A stretch of 14,061 nt of DNA from NCBI GenBank assembly GCA_024196135.1, contig JAMQCK010000915.1, forward strand, positions 1 to 14,061, written 5' to 3'. Shown here piece by piece: positions 1 to 7,745 of this stretch. The translations under genes were made by a program, and so were the position numbers. Positions within the stretch are counted from its first letter, which is position 1; every line of letters begins with the position of its first letter. The notes beneath the pieces are model-generated. The model was not told where the DNA came from, searched no databases, and saw only the letters and a program-made list of their open reading frames with translations. The DNA comes from Pleurotus ostreatus/Saccharomyces cerevisiae fusant (taxonomy: Eukaryota; Opisthokonta).

Positions 1-2271
1 TCGCGCGCCACCGCCGCAGAGCTTTCGCGTCCTCAACTTCAGCGCCTTCGTAGCCCATCTCCATTCGGCGCATGAAGTATGGTGTTCGATATGGCGCGTC
101 GTCGATCGCCATGTTCAATCCGAGAAGGTTCAGATGAGGAAACGTGCCGAAAGCACGGGCATATTCAGAGGGCGGGTACGGCCAGCGCGAGCAGTCGCCT
201 CGCTGATAACTGCCGCTAGAAAAGGAATGGAGGAATAGGGAACGCAGCCCAGGAGCGCATTCGCTGAGGTGCACAAAGAGGTCCGGAGGGGCGTGGCACA
301 GACCCGTAAGACGCAAGAACTCTAAACGCGGCAGGTGACGGAACGCATCGAAGAGGCGACGGGCAATGTCTGAAGTCATGTCGGGACGGTCTGTGATGAT
401 AGAGAGATGCGTTATGCCCTGACAGAATCCGCCCTCTATGACTTCGGCGAAATGAGGAATCAGAGTTTCCGCCCATACGTTCTCGACGGAGAGCCGTGTG
501 ATGTTTGCGCATCTGAGCAAAGGCATCGGGCTCCCGTCCTCTGGGAGGTTGTCGATAACTTGAAGGAAGAGGCAGTTGGGTGTATTGGACAACAATTGCC
601 ACAACAATTCGCCCTCCACCTTGTGGTAACGTTTGAGGTGTATATTGAACAAAGCCGGTGCATCTGGCCTGTCGCGAAGCAAATATTAGCAACGCGCATC
701 TTACGTGGATTACCAGCTAGAGATTCCAAGTGGCTCACCAAGACGGCCCGGTTTCCCAACCAAACATCCCTCCCGCTTCCAGATAAAGAGTGTGTATCGT
801 CTCAGAAGCGCACACTGCTCTCCAGATGGGTTTCGAGAGGCCGTAAGCCCGAAAACTGATGGCTTCGAGAGGTAAATTACGGATGAGGACTACTAAGGGT
901 TCAATGAAGGGCGCGACGAGTTCCGGAAAGTCGCAATCCAGATAGGACAGCCAATTTGTCAGCGACCAATCCTCGCTGAAGTATAGAAAGCGAGCAGCGG
1001 CGAGCAAGTGGGGTCTTTTGATAGTTTTGCGCATTCGCTTGACTAGCACGTCCCGGTAGAACAGTGCCGCTTCCCTCGTACGCTCGCGTACCTCGGCCAC
1101 TTTTTCAGGTCCTGGCGGGATGCCTCGTTGTATGGCGTCAACGTCGATGTCATCCGCAATGAGTCTAAAGCACAAGTGCTGCAACGGTGGCATATGAGTA
1201 TGAATATGCATAAGTACATGCTCGTGAAGCGCTCACCGAACGAACATATTTCGACGCATGCTCGCGCAATAAGCTGCACGTCTGATTCCATCTCCCAAGA
1301 CAGTCTTGGTCCGATAGATTCATGATATAATCGAGAAGCTCGGAGGGTAGATCAAGCAGCGATAATTGCTGGAATTTCGGCACCCCGGGATGGCGCGCGC
1401 GGACGGCCCTGAGGTCGGCTGAAGTGTAGGACACGTCAGGAGTACATCGTTGGGCAGGGAGATATTCTACATGATACGAACCGAGCATATCCCTGAAATC
1501 GCCACAATCAATCATCGTGCCTATTCGCCACTTCGTGACGAACTGCTCCCAGAGGTAGGGAGGATCGAACTCGTACGAAGTTTCCTCGAGATCAGACTCC
1601 TCGCCGAGCTCTTCCGTACGCTCTGTCGTGGCGACGCAGTGCCGCATGACGAACATGAAGTCTTCGGACACGTATTTGAGTCGAGCAACGAGGCGGTCGA
1701 ACCGCGGCGGATGACGCCCAGTCAAATCAAGCTGGCCCTGAAACTACTGTTACTTACAGTCCTCAAGCATCTCATAGCTACTAACCTCAAAAAAGCCCGA
1801 TAGCGCCGCAAAGAAGCGCTGCGTGTGCCGCAAACTCAGAAGATCGTGACAGCGCCGCCGCCGCTCGAGCAGTACTGTTGGAGAGACACGCCCAGACCCG
1901 TCGATGATCATTAAATCCAGGGTCTTGTCTATCTCTCTATCGAGCAGTTTCAAGTACACGACTGGCTTGTCCGGACGGCGATGACCGTCGCATTCTTTTC
2001 GCAATGGATCAACGGTGATGTTGAATTCGAGGTGTCGAGAGCGGCCTACCGTCAACCAGCCGATGGTCACTCTCATCATCCGAATCCATCGTGTGGGCTC
2101 TTGAGGTGGGAAATACGGAGGGAGGTACGTGTTTGCTGCTTGTAGGTCGTGGTTCGAAGTCAACAGGTATATGCCGTGCGGCCGCATCAGACCGGTCCGG
2201 CGTATCGGACCGCCTTCTACCTGCGCCCACCTGCATGGGCAAACGTTGTCAACTCTCAAGGGTACACTCAT
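1..2271 (-). CDS. F-box / leucine-rich protein, partial at left edge
   Basis: Probable substrate adaptor of an SCF ubiquitin ligase. Exons on the minus strand: 2271-1786, 1737-1237, 1178-739 and 668 to the window edge, where the frame is still open. Introns are 48, 58 and 70 nt, all GT-AG, and the reading phases match. The F-box is at about residues 287-329 of this model (LDLPSELLDYIMNL, then a Trp and an L-REHASKY-like end). It is followed by leucine-rich text typical of F-box/LRR proteins (for example LPRLEFLRLTGL near 300). A segment of about 285 residues precedes the F-box and includes an acidic stretch (EELGEESDLEE). The part from 1737 leftwards is strong. The joining of exon 2271-1786 through the donor gttagt is less certain: without splicing, that frame stops near 1750, so it could be a separate small gene. 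The C-terminus lies outside the window. Confidence 0.72.
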
Positions 2272-2657
2272 TCACGCTGCCCACAATCAGTGGTATCTGA
2301 AACATTCCGAGACCGTTACCCATATTGTGGACCCACTGACGAACTTCCCTTGAACTGCCTTGCATCACCCTGTCATTTCTTCTTCCCTTGAGCGAACAAT
2401 AGCGCCTTGAGGCTGCGACTCAGGGCTTCGGGAACGTGTTCGGCACTCCTTGGCGACGAGACGAGGGCGCACAATGGACGTGAAGCCGGCCGGCTCCCAG
2501 CCTCGCGATGGATTCCCGCGCTTCGATGAGGGCGCCCGCCAGATATAAGGCGCAGGGATTGCACGTCCGACTCTGCCAGTGTCATCAGTACACCCGCCAA
2601 CTCCTCGTCCGCGTCCGCTGAGCCCACTCACCCGCACCGTCCCCTTCGCCGCCAGAT
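2272..2657. other. Divergent intergenic region
   Basis: This stretch separates the minus-strand F-box gene from the plus-strand gene at 2658. Apart from the TATAAG at 2544-2549 and a C/T-rich leader before 2658, I see no gene, RNA or repeat in it. It should hold the promoters of both neighbours. Confidence 0.6.
2544..2549 (+). promoter_or_regulatory. TATA-like element TATAAG
   Basis: TATAAG lies 114 bp upstream of the ATG at 2658 and is followed by a pyrimidine-rich leader. A similar TATAAG precedes the next plus-strand gene at nearly the same distance. Its function is inferred from position only. Confidence 0.4.
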
Positions 2658-3419
2658 ATGACTCTCCTGTCCAAGTCCTCCTCCGCCATGTCCATCGACG
2701 ACGTGCAATCAGCGTGCGATGCGCCTGCTGCAACGACTGCGCACTGCAAGCTGGCGCGCACGTCGTCCCCGGCAATGTCCATCGACCCCAACCAGTCTTC
2801 GCAGGATTCTGCGATGTCTGTCGATGGAGAGTCGTCCTATGAGGCTCCCACCAAGCCGGTTCAAGAGGCTTTTGTGGCCCCTCCGCCGGCGCAGTCTGTC
2901 GCCTCCAAGCCGACGCAGACTACAGCCTCCAGGCCTGCGCGTTCTAAAGGCTCCACGGTAGCGCGGCCTGCGCCGGCTCAAGCTGTTCGTCGCTTTGCGC
3001 CCAAGCCACGACGTGCGCAGGATCGAGCGAACCTACGGCGCTTGGCGCGCGCCTCAATGAGCGCAGGATCTTCGATCACAGCCTATCATCGAGTGCCCGA
3101 GAAGCAAGTGCAGCCTTCTCTTCCAGCCTCTCCAAGGCGAGGACGCGCGCTCAAGCGTGATGCGACCGAGGAGGACTTCGACTCGCGGGCGTTTCCCGGT
3201 GCTGGTTCCTCCACCCAGGTCCCTGTTTCCGGCATCAGAGGGCACCAGGCCGAGTTCGAAGGTAGGAACGGCGCCGCAGAAGGGCGCAGTGTGGAACAGA
3301 ACGCCATTTCAGAGGATAGCGAAGCTGCTAATGTCGACGAAGAGTCAGATTACTCGTCAGAGTCATCCGACTCCAGTTGGTTTGCTCGGCAGGACGTTGA
3401 GGACCAGATCCGCCAGTGA
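2658..3419 (+). CDS. Low-complexity, probably nuclear protein of unknown function
   Basis: One open frame of 253 codons with no need for an intron. I do not recognise the family. The protein is rich in Ser, Ala, Pro and Gln and has no clear globular domain. The N-terminal part carries a short motif three times: AMSID at residues 10-14, AMSID at 39-43 and AMSVD at 52-56. The middle is basic (RRFAPKPRRA at 111-120, LRRLARA at 127-131, PRRGRALKR at 159-167) and could serve as a nuclear localisation signal. The C-terminus turns acidic and serine-rich (residues 219-240, with DEESDYSSESSDSS), resembling casein kinase 2 targets. The first ATG of the frame was taken as start. An intrinsically disordered regulatory or chromatin-associated protein is possible, but that is inference. 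Confidence 0.6.
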   Translation: MTLLSKSSSAMSIDDVQSACDAPAATTAHCKLARTSSPAMSIDPNQSSQDSAMSVDGESSYEAPTKPVQEAFVAPPPAQSVASKPTQTTASRPARSKGSTVARPAPAQAVRRFAPKPRRAQDRANLRRLARASMSAGSSITAYHRVPEKQVQPSLPASPRRGRALKRDATEEDFDSRAFPGAGSSTQVPVSGIRGHQAEFEGRNGAAEGRSVEQNAISEDSEAANVDEESDYSSESSDSSWFARQDVEDQIRQ

Positions 3420-3869
3420 GCGGAGCGGACCTTGTTGATGGACCCAGATGGACAGCGCGATTGTGGGACGCTTATATACACGCTCCTTCATTGTTCTTTG
3501 GCATGCTGCTTAGTTGTGTTAGCTTCATTACTGTAAGGACGATGGACCGGACTTACTGCATTGATGTACGTCTCGGAGTACGGTAACGCCTTGGAGGCGC
3601 TGATGTCTCGCAATGGTGCCTTTTGAGGAACAATGACAGTCTTGAACCGAGGAAGAGCTTCGTTTATGATTCGGCTTCTCAGCGATCGAACAGACAACGC
3701 AAAAGAACCAGAAGTCGGGGCCTTGCCACAAAACCTCGCCCAGGAATTGTGGCGCTCCCTATACTCGAGTGTATAAGAAGGTCGTGCGTCCTACAAGAGA
3801 ATCAGCACTCCAATTACCCTAACTTGCACGCCACTGCAGCTCGCCTTGCCAACTCCATCACCATCGGTC
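3420..3869. other. Intergenic region between two plus-strand genes
   Basis: This should hold the 3' end of the gene at 2658 and the promoter of the gene at 3870. There is a TATATA at 3473-3478 and a TATAAG at 3772-3777. Open frames here are short and of unconvincing composition. I see no RNA gene or repeat. Confidence 0.55.
3772..3777 (+). promoter_or_regulatory. TATA-like element TATAAG
   Basis: TATAAG lies 98 bp upstream of the ATG at 3870, in the context gagtgTATAAGaagg. This is the same motif and nearly the same distance as before the gene at 2658. Confidence 0.45.
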
Positions 3870-4226
3870 ATGTCTTCACAAGGCGATAACTCTTCCGCCG
3901 TGGGCGTCGATGAGCCTTCCCCAACTCGGGCCCCGAAGCCGAACATTGCTCAAGATGCTGCTCAAGGGCGTGCTTTGGCCCAATCACCAGTACAATCTCC
4001 ACATTTGGTCCCCGCTCCGTTTGGAAATCGCAATAATGCAAAGTTGAACGTGCTGGAGGCGAATGAATTGCCTGTTGCCGCCCCGACACGTGTTCCCACC
4101 GGTGTGAAGCAGGGCACAAGTTCGCAGGCCAAGGTCATTGTTCGCCTGGGTCAGAGTGTGGGGAAGCAGGTGTACGACGACGTGAAGACTGAACCTAACT
4201 CAGACGTCGAAGATGCAGACCAGTAG
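3870..4226 (+). CDS. Small, probably disordered protein of unknown function
   Basis: A 118-aa frame from the ATG at 3870, the first ATG in frame. No intron is needed and I recognise no family. Residues 1-60 are Ser/Pro/Ala/Gln-rich. Residues 77-103 include a short conserved-looking block (KVIVRLGQSVGKQVY). The C-terminus is acidic (DDVKTEPNSDVEDAD). VKTE at 105-108 fits the SUMO-attachment consensus (hydrophobic-Lys-x-Glu) with acidic residues downstream, as in negatively charged SUMO motifs; this is a pattern match only. The gene follows the other intronless gene on the same strand and shares its promoter layout. It could also be the last exon of a longer gene, but the TATAAG 98 bp upstream argues against that. 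Confidence 0.5.
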   Translation: MSSQGDNSSAVGVDEPSPTRAPKPNIAQDAAQGRALAQSPVQSPHLVPAPFGNRNNAKLNVLEANELPVAAPTRVPTGVKQGTSSQAKVIVRLGQSVGKQVYDDVKTEPNSDVEDADQ

Positions 4227-4435
4227 TCGGTCGAGCATTTTGCGTCGTAAGGACTTGCTGTAGCGACCTGAAGCGAGCCTTTGGTGTGGCTCGGAACGGC
4301 TAGCGCGTTTGTTTTATACTTGTACATTTCCTGAACCTTATATGAAACTCAGTTTATCCATATTACCTGTAGAAGAATGTCAGAACGCTTCAATGGTAAC
4401 CATAGGTAGGCAGCGTTCTTAAAATCACATACCCC

Positions 4436-5371
4436 TTACACACTAGTATCAAACTTCTTCAGCGCCTCGATCCCATCCACCTCCAGCCGCATCCCCAACC
4501 ACTCCGACATCGGCTTCGCGTGCAGAACCTTCTCGTAGAAATCGATCGACGGCTGGTTCCACTGGAGCGATAAGAGGGGTGAGTATCAAGGCCTACTTAA
4601 ATCCCCTCGAGAAGAACAGCGAAGCTCGAGAAGGGCAGCGAGACTCGGCAAAGACGGCGAGACTCGAAAGAGATAGTAACACTCGAAAGAGACAGCGTCA
4701 CGAAAACGCACCTTCAGCACTGACCAGTCAAGTCGGGGGCAGCCCTGTTAGTCGAGGCGGTGTTAGATCAGAGCAGAGAATTGGTAGGAAGGGAACGAGC
4801 GTACCTTCTCCTGGGCAATCTTACCCAGCCGGCCAAAGAGGGCCTTGCCTGCGCCCGAGCCACGGAATTCAGGCTTGACGTAGAGGTCCTCGAGCTGAGC
4901 GATGGAGACGGTCAATCTTCTGCAGTTTGACAGACGGATAGACGGAGAACTCACGTAGAGGCCCGGACGCCCCGTCCACGTCGAGAAGTTGAAGAAGTAG
5001 AGCGCGAGGCCTATCGGCTGGCCTTCCTCAGAGAAGGCGAGGATGGCGTTGGCGTACTTGTCTTCGAAGAGGTTCTTCCTGAGCTGAAAGTAGCAAGCGG
5101 CTGAGGAATAATCCCGGTGATAACATGCAAGCTGCTCACCAACTCAGGGGTAGCTTTGACAGCGTCGGGCTCCTTTTCATAGACGGCCTGAAGGAAGCGT
5201 CAGGAATGGCAAGGCCTTAAGCTCATGATACTGACCAGCTCGATAATCATTTGCAGGATAACATCCTAGTGAAAGTCGGTGATCAGTAAGAGACGGGCGC
5301 TACTACCCACGTACGATATCCTTGGGCTCTGCGGCGCGAATAGAGAAGGTGGGTTTCGCTGATGCGCTCAT
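4436..5371 (-). CDS. GNAT N-acetyltransferase, SAT1/2-like (diamine or thialysine acetyltransferase)
   Basis: Acetyl-CoA-dependent N-acetyltransferase, probably acting on a polyamine or a lysine analogue in the cytosol. Seven exons (minus strand): 5371-5315, 5265-5236, 5187-5140, 5083-4955, 4894-4805, 4744-4712, 4561-4436. Every junction is GT-AG and in phase 0. They join to 170 aa, essentially the length of animal SAT1 (171 aa). Residues 89-104 carry the strand and acetyl-CoA loop of GNAT motif A ([16 protein letters not shown]). Residues 130-138 (WNQPSIDFY) match motif B, with Tyr138 where SAT1 has its catalytic tyrosine. The block [22 protein letters not shown] is close to the SAT family. 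Introns are 48-60 nt except the last, 150 nt, which contains a 19-bp tandem repeat. The gene is divergent from NAC-beta. Substrate cannot be settled from sequence: both polyamine- and thialysine-acetylating members look like this. Confidence 0.9.
4606..4700. repeat. Minisatellite, five copies of a 19-bp unit, inside an intron
   Basis: Five head-to-tail 19-bp units start at 4606, 4625, 4644, 4663 and 4682, each beginning CTCG. Adjacent copies match at 14-15 of 19 positions (for example CTCGAGAAGGGCAGCGAGA and CTCGGCAAAGACGGCGAGA). The tract fills 95 of the 150 nt of the last intron of the acetyltransferase gene. The remaining 55 nt equals a normal intron for this window. The unit is not a multiple of three, as expected outside coding sequence. 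Confidence 0.9.
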
Positions 5372-5410
5372 GATGGGCGATGAAGGATAGCTCGTCTATT
5401 GTGCAAGTCC

Positions 5411-5418
5411 TTTATATA
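5411..5418 (-). promoter_or_regulatory. TATA box TATATAAA of the acetyltransferase gene
   Basis: Read on the minus strand this is TATATAAA, about 40 nt upstream of the ATG at 5371. That implies a very short 5' leader if transcription starts 25-35 nt downstream. Confidence 0.5.
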
Positions 5419-5640
5419 CAGAAGATTCCCGGGCCGGGTTCGCAGCGGCGACGGATAGGTAGCGAGCGAGTTAGTAAGGGTGACTCGACTCGCCATCGCG
5501 GTCGGGAAGAGGAGGAGTCGGCGTTTGCCGAGTCCCCGTATTTGCGCCTGCTTGGCAAGATCGTTGGACTCTACTTGAACCTTATTTCCACGGTCCACAC
5601 AGACCTCCCAAAACGCGCACCAGCGACGAGATCATCGAAC

Positions 5641-6270
5641 ATGGACGCGGACAAGCTGGCGAAGCTGAAGGCGGCGGCGGCCAAGACCCAGATCGGTGTG
5701 TACACCACCGTCGCACGCGGCCATCGCGCGCAGATCGCTCACTCGCACTCGTCGGCACGCAGGCGGCAAGGGGACGATGCGCCGAAAGGTCGTCCGCAAG
5801 CCCAAGGCCTCCGCGGCGCAGGACGACAAAAAGCTGCAGGCGGCGCTCAAGAAGCTCAACGTGCAGCCCATCGCGGGTGTCGAGGAGGTGAACATGTTCC
5901 GGGAAGACGGCCATGTCCTGCACTTTAGCGCCCCGAAAGGTGCGGCCCGTTTCCCGTCGATCGGGCGCGTCTCCGTTGACGCGACGTCTTCCCCCTAGTG
6001 CACGCTGCCGTGTCCGCCAACACCTTCGCCATCTACGGCACCGGGCACTTGAAGGAGCTCACCGAGCTCGTGCCCGGCATCCTCAACCAACTCGGCCCCG
6101 ACTCGCTCGCGTCCCTCCGCAAGCTCGCCGAGTCCTACCAGTCTCTCCAGCAGGGCCAGCAAAGGCCGAACGCTGCGGCAGATGACGACGACGACGACGA
6201 TGTGCCGGACCTGGTCGACAACTTCGACGTCGAGGAGGCCGCGAAGCCGGCTGAGGCGACCCTCGACTAA
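5641..6270 (+). CDS. EGD1: Nascent polypeptide-associated complex subunit beta (BTF3/Egd1)
   Basis: Beta subunit of the NAC heterodimer, which binds ribosomes near the exit tunnel and contacts emerging chains in the cytosol. Exons are 5641-5695, 5763-5939 and 5999-6270; introns are 67 and 59 nt, both GT-AG and phase-consistent. They join to 167 aa, the usual size (about 157-165). The conserved ribosome-binding basic motif is at 25-31 (RRKVVRK), directly after GGKGTM. The NAC domain follows ([31 protein letters not shown], about residues 50-95). The C-terminal signature [14 protein letters not shown] (about 144-157) is present, preceded by a run of seven Asp at 139-145. The start context is gaacATGG. 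It is divergent from the acetyltransferase gene, 269 bp between start codons. Nothing is broken or missing. Confidence 0.96.
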
Positions 6271-6635
6271 ACGACGACGGAGACAGGTCAGGCAGCAGTA
6301 CGCCGGAACGCAGGCCGGCGGCTGCACACCTGTATACGAGACAGTGCTCGGGGAGACGGCGCATTGTATTCCTAGGCAGACGTGATGTACGATTTCAAGG
6401 CGGCGCCTATCCTCCCTATCTTGCTATTTACTATCCCTGCTGTGCGTCCGTGTATCTTCGTGCCCCCCTCGTCCTGTCTGCTTTGCTGCTCTGCTGCATC
6501 GCTATATCATGACCGCATAGCAATCGCATTTTGTACTATCTTCATCTCGGCAATTCGCGTGAACCGGTGACGCGTCGCGACGCGTGTGTGACAGTGACAC
6601 GGCATTCTGCTCCTTCCCGCCATCCCATCCCCACC
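6271..6635. other. Intergenic region downstream of NAC-beta
   Basis: This should hold the NAC-beta 3' end and the promoter of the gene at 6636. Its one notable element is the ACGCGT palindrome at 6570-6585. A C/T-rich stretch runs from about 6411 to 6500. I see no additional gene. Confidence 0.6.
6570..6585. promoter_or_regulatory. Perfect 16-bp palindrome with two MCB (ACGCGT) sites
   Basis: ACGCGTCGCGACGCGT is its own reverse complement. It contains ACGCGT at 6570-6575 and again at 6580-6585, 51 bp before the ATG at 6636. ACGCGT is the MluI cell-cycle box bound by MBF-type (Mbp1/Swi6, Res) factors in fungi. Paired boxes close to a start codon are typical of G1/S-regulated promoters. The regulatory role here is inferred. 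Confidence 0.5.
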
Positions 6636-7211
6636 ATGGGCAAGTCTCCTCAGGCGTCGTCCTCAGACCCCTCTACGCTGCCAGATACTACGAAGTCAGA
6701 ACAAGACGCGCCGACGTTCTCTTCGAAGGCTCAGCCGAACGGATCAACGACTACGAAATCGCGCGCAATATCCGAGATCGTCGAGGACCGCTTTCCTCCC
6801 TTCGACCATCAAGCTGCCATCGTCGGACCCTTCGAGGAGGAGACGGGCCGCGATCAGACGTACGAGGGTGGTGCGTGCATTCGCCTTCAAAGAACTGCAT
6901 ATATGCTCACATATTCTACCAGAACTCGGTCGCCTCATGCTAGACCTCATCATGGAGAGCCATGCGTGGGCAGCCGCGCGCCCGAAGCACGAAAGCGCGA
7001 ATGCAGTTGGAAACTACGAGAAGAAGATTGCAGACATCATGGAGGTCGAGAAGGAACAAGGCACGTCCCCTAATGCTTCCCTCGTCGGTACGCTGGTACC
7101 CGTCGGGCGCTGGCTCACCGGGTTCACCAATTTACAGACCGTATGCGCGCTCGACTCCTGGAGTTCACGAATCATATGAAGAATGCTCTCGCTGCTCTGA
7201 CGACTGGATGA
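6636..7211 (+). CDS. Small three-exon protein of unknown function
   Basis: Exons 6636-6870, 6923-7087 and 7138-7211 join to 157 aa. Introns are 52 and 50 nt; the donors gtgcgt and gtacgc and acceptors accag and tacag are in phase. The start is in an excellent context (ccaccATGG). I do not recognise the family. Residues 1-50 are Ser/Thr/Pro-rich and probably disordered. From about residue 50 (ISEIVEDRFPPFDHQ) to the end the sequence looks helical and amphipathic: ELGRLMLDLIMESHAW, then NYEKKIADIMEVEKEQG, then DRMRARLLEFTNHMKNALAAL. This suggests three helices that could pack as a bundle or bind a partner. There is no signal peptide or membrane segment. The gene has a pair of MCB boxes 51 bp upstream. 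An alternative donor three bases earlier (gtggtg) would remove one Gly. Confidence 0.68.
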
Positions 7212-7739
7212 TCTGTGGCTTCTTGTTCCGCTACGCTATCGTGCTCTCGCTCGCTGTCTTCGCTCTTCGTTCTGCTTTCGCTATGCTGTCCGAGTCATCA
7301 CAATGCCTTCGAGAACTTCGATCTTCTGCGTCGCTACGTATAACGCGTCGTTGCCATCATACGCGGGCTCTTTCGTCTACCGTTTCTGGGTGTAGGTCGT
7401 GATTTGGATATTGGTTCAAACTCAGCGCCAGCCTGCCCTACGAGCGATTAGTCTCACTGAAGCAGTAACTCGCTTGTACACTGCATTTATTGATTGACGA
7501 CTACAACGTCCTGAAAGAAGGCAGGCAAAGGGATAGGAGGGATACAAGAAAGTGGGGCATCTTTGGGGATGCTGAAAGAAAGCTGCGTCTACAAGAGAAC
7601 GTGGGGAGGTCCATAGTCCAATGTCTCTCGCGTCCATGGAAGGCATAATCACGGTGTCTACGGTGCACAATCGTGTCCATGAAGGCATGATTGGGTCCAG
7701 GAGAGCATGACCGCGTCCTTGTGCACGCAGTCATGGTGT
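7212..7739. other. Convergent intergenic region
   Basis: Between the stops of the 157-aa gene (plus) and the GH47 gene (minus). The first part (7215-7300) is rich in CGCT/CTTCG runs. The last part holds a degenerate tandem repeat of about 20 bp (7632-7745). No gene is supported here; it is probably 3' UTR for both genes. Confidence 0.6.
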
Positions 7740-7745
7740 CTACGC
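7632..7745. repeat. Degenerate tandem repeat, about 20-bp period, next to GH47 stop
   Basis: GTCCATG-AGGCATGAT-like units start at about 7632, 7656, 7675, 7695, 7715 and 7738. The starts at 7675, 7695 and 7715 are exactly 20 bp apart. GGTGTCTACG occurs at 7653-7662 and again at 7736-7745, and the second copy contains the GH47 stop codon (7740-7742, minus). GTGCAC also occurs twice (7663 and 7721). The copies are diverged. Confidence 0.6.

Noticed and set aside
407..859. 150-codon plus-strand frame
   Set aside because: Antisense to two exons and an intron of the left F-box gene, with no domain of its own.
2129..2391. Plus-strand frames of 69-80 codons ending near 2391
   Set aside because: They overlap the first exon of the minus-strand F-box model and have no recognisable features.
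3488..3731. Two overlapping minus-strand frames of 67-69 codons
   Set aside because: Short, overlapping in different frames and with unconvincing composition; treated as intergenic.
4606..4700. Regular repeat considered as a CRISPR array
   Set aside because: The units are head to tail with no spacers and lie in a eukaryotic intron.
4579..4878. 99-codon plus-strand frame over the 19-bp repeat
   Set aside because: It runs across an intron and two exons of the acetyltransferase on the other strand; the long open frame results from the repeat.
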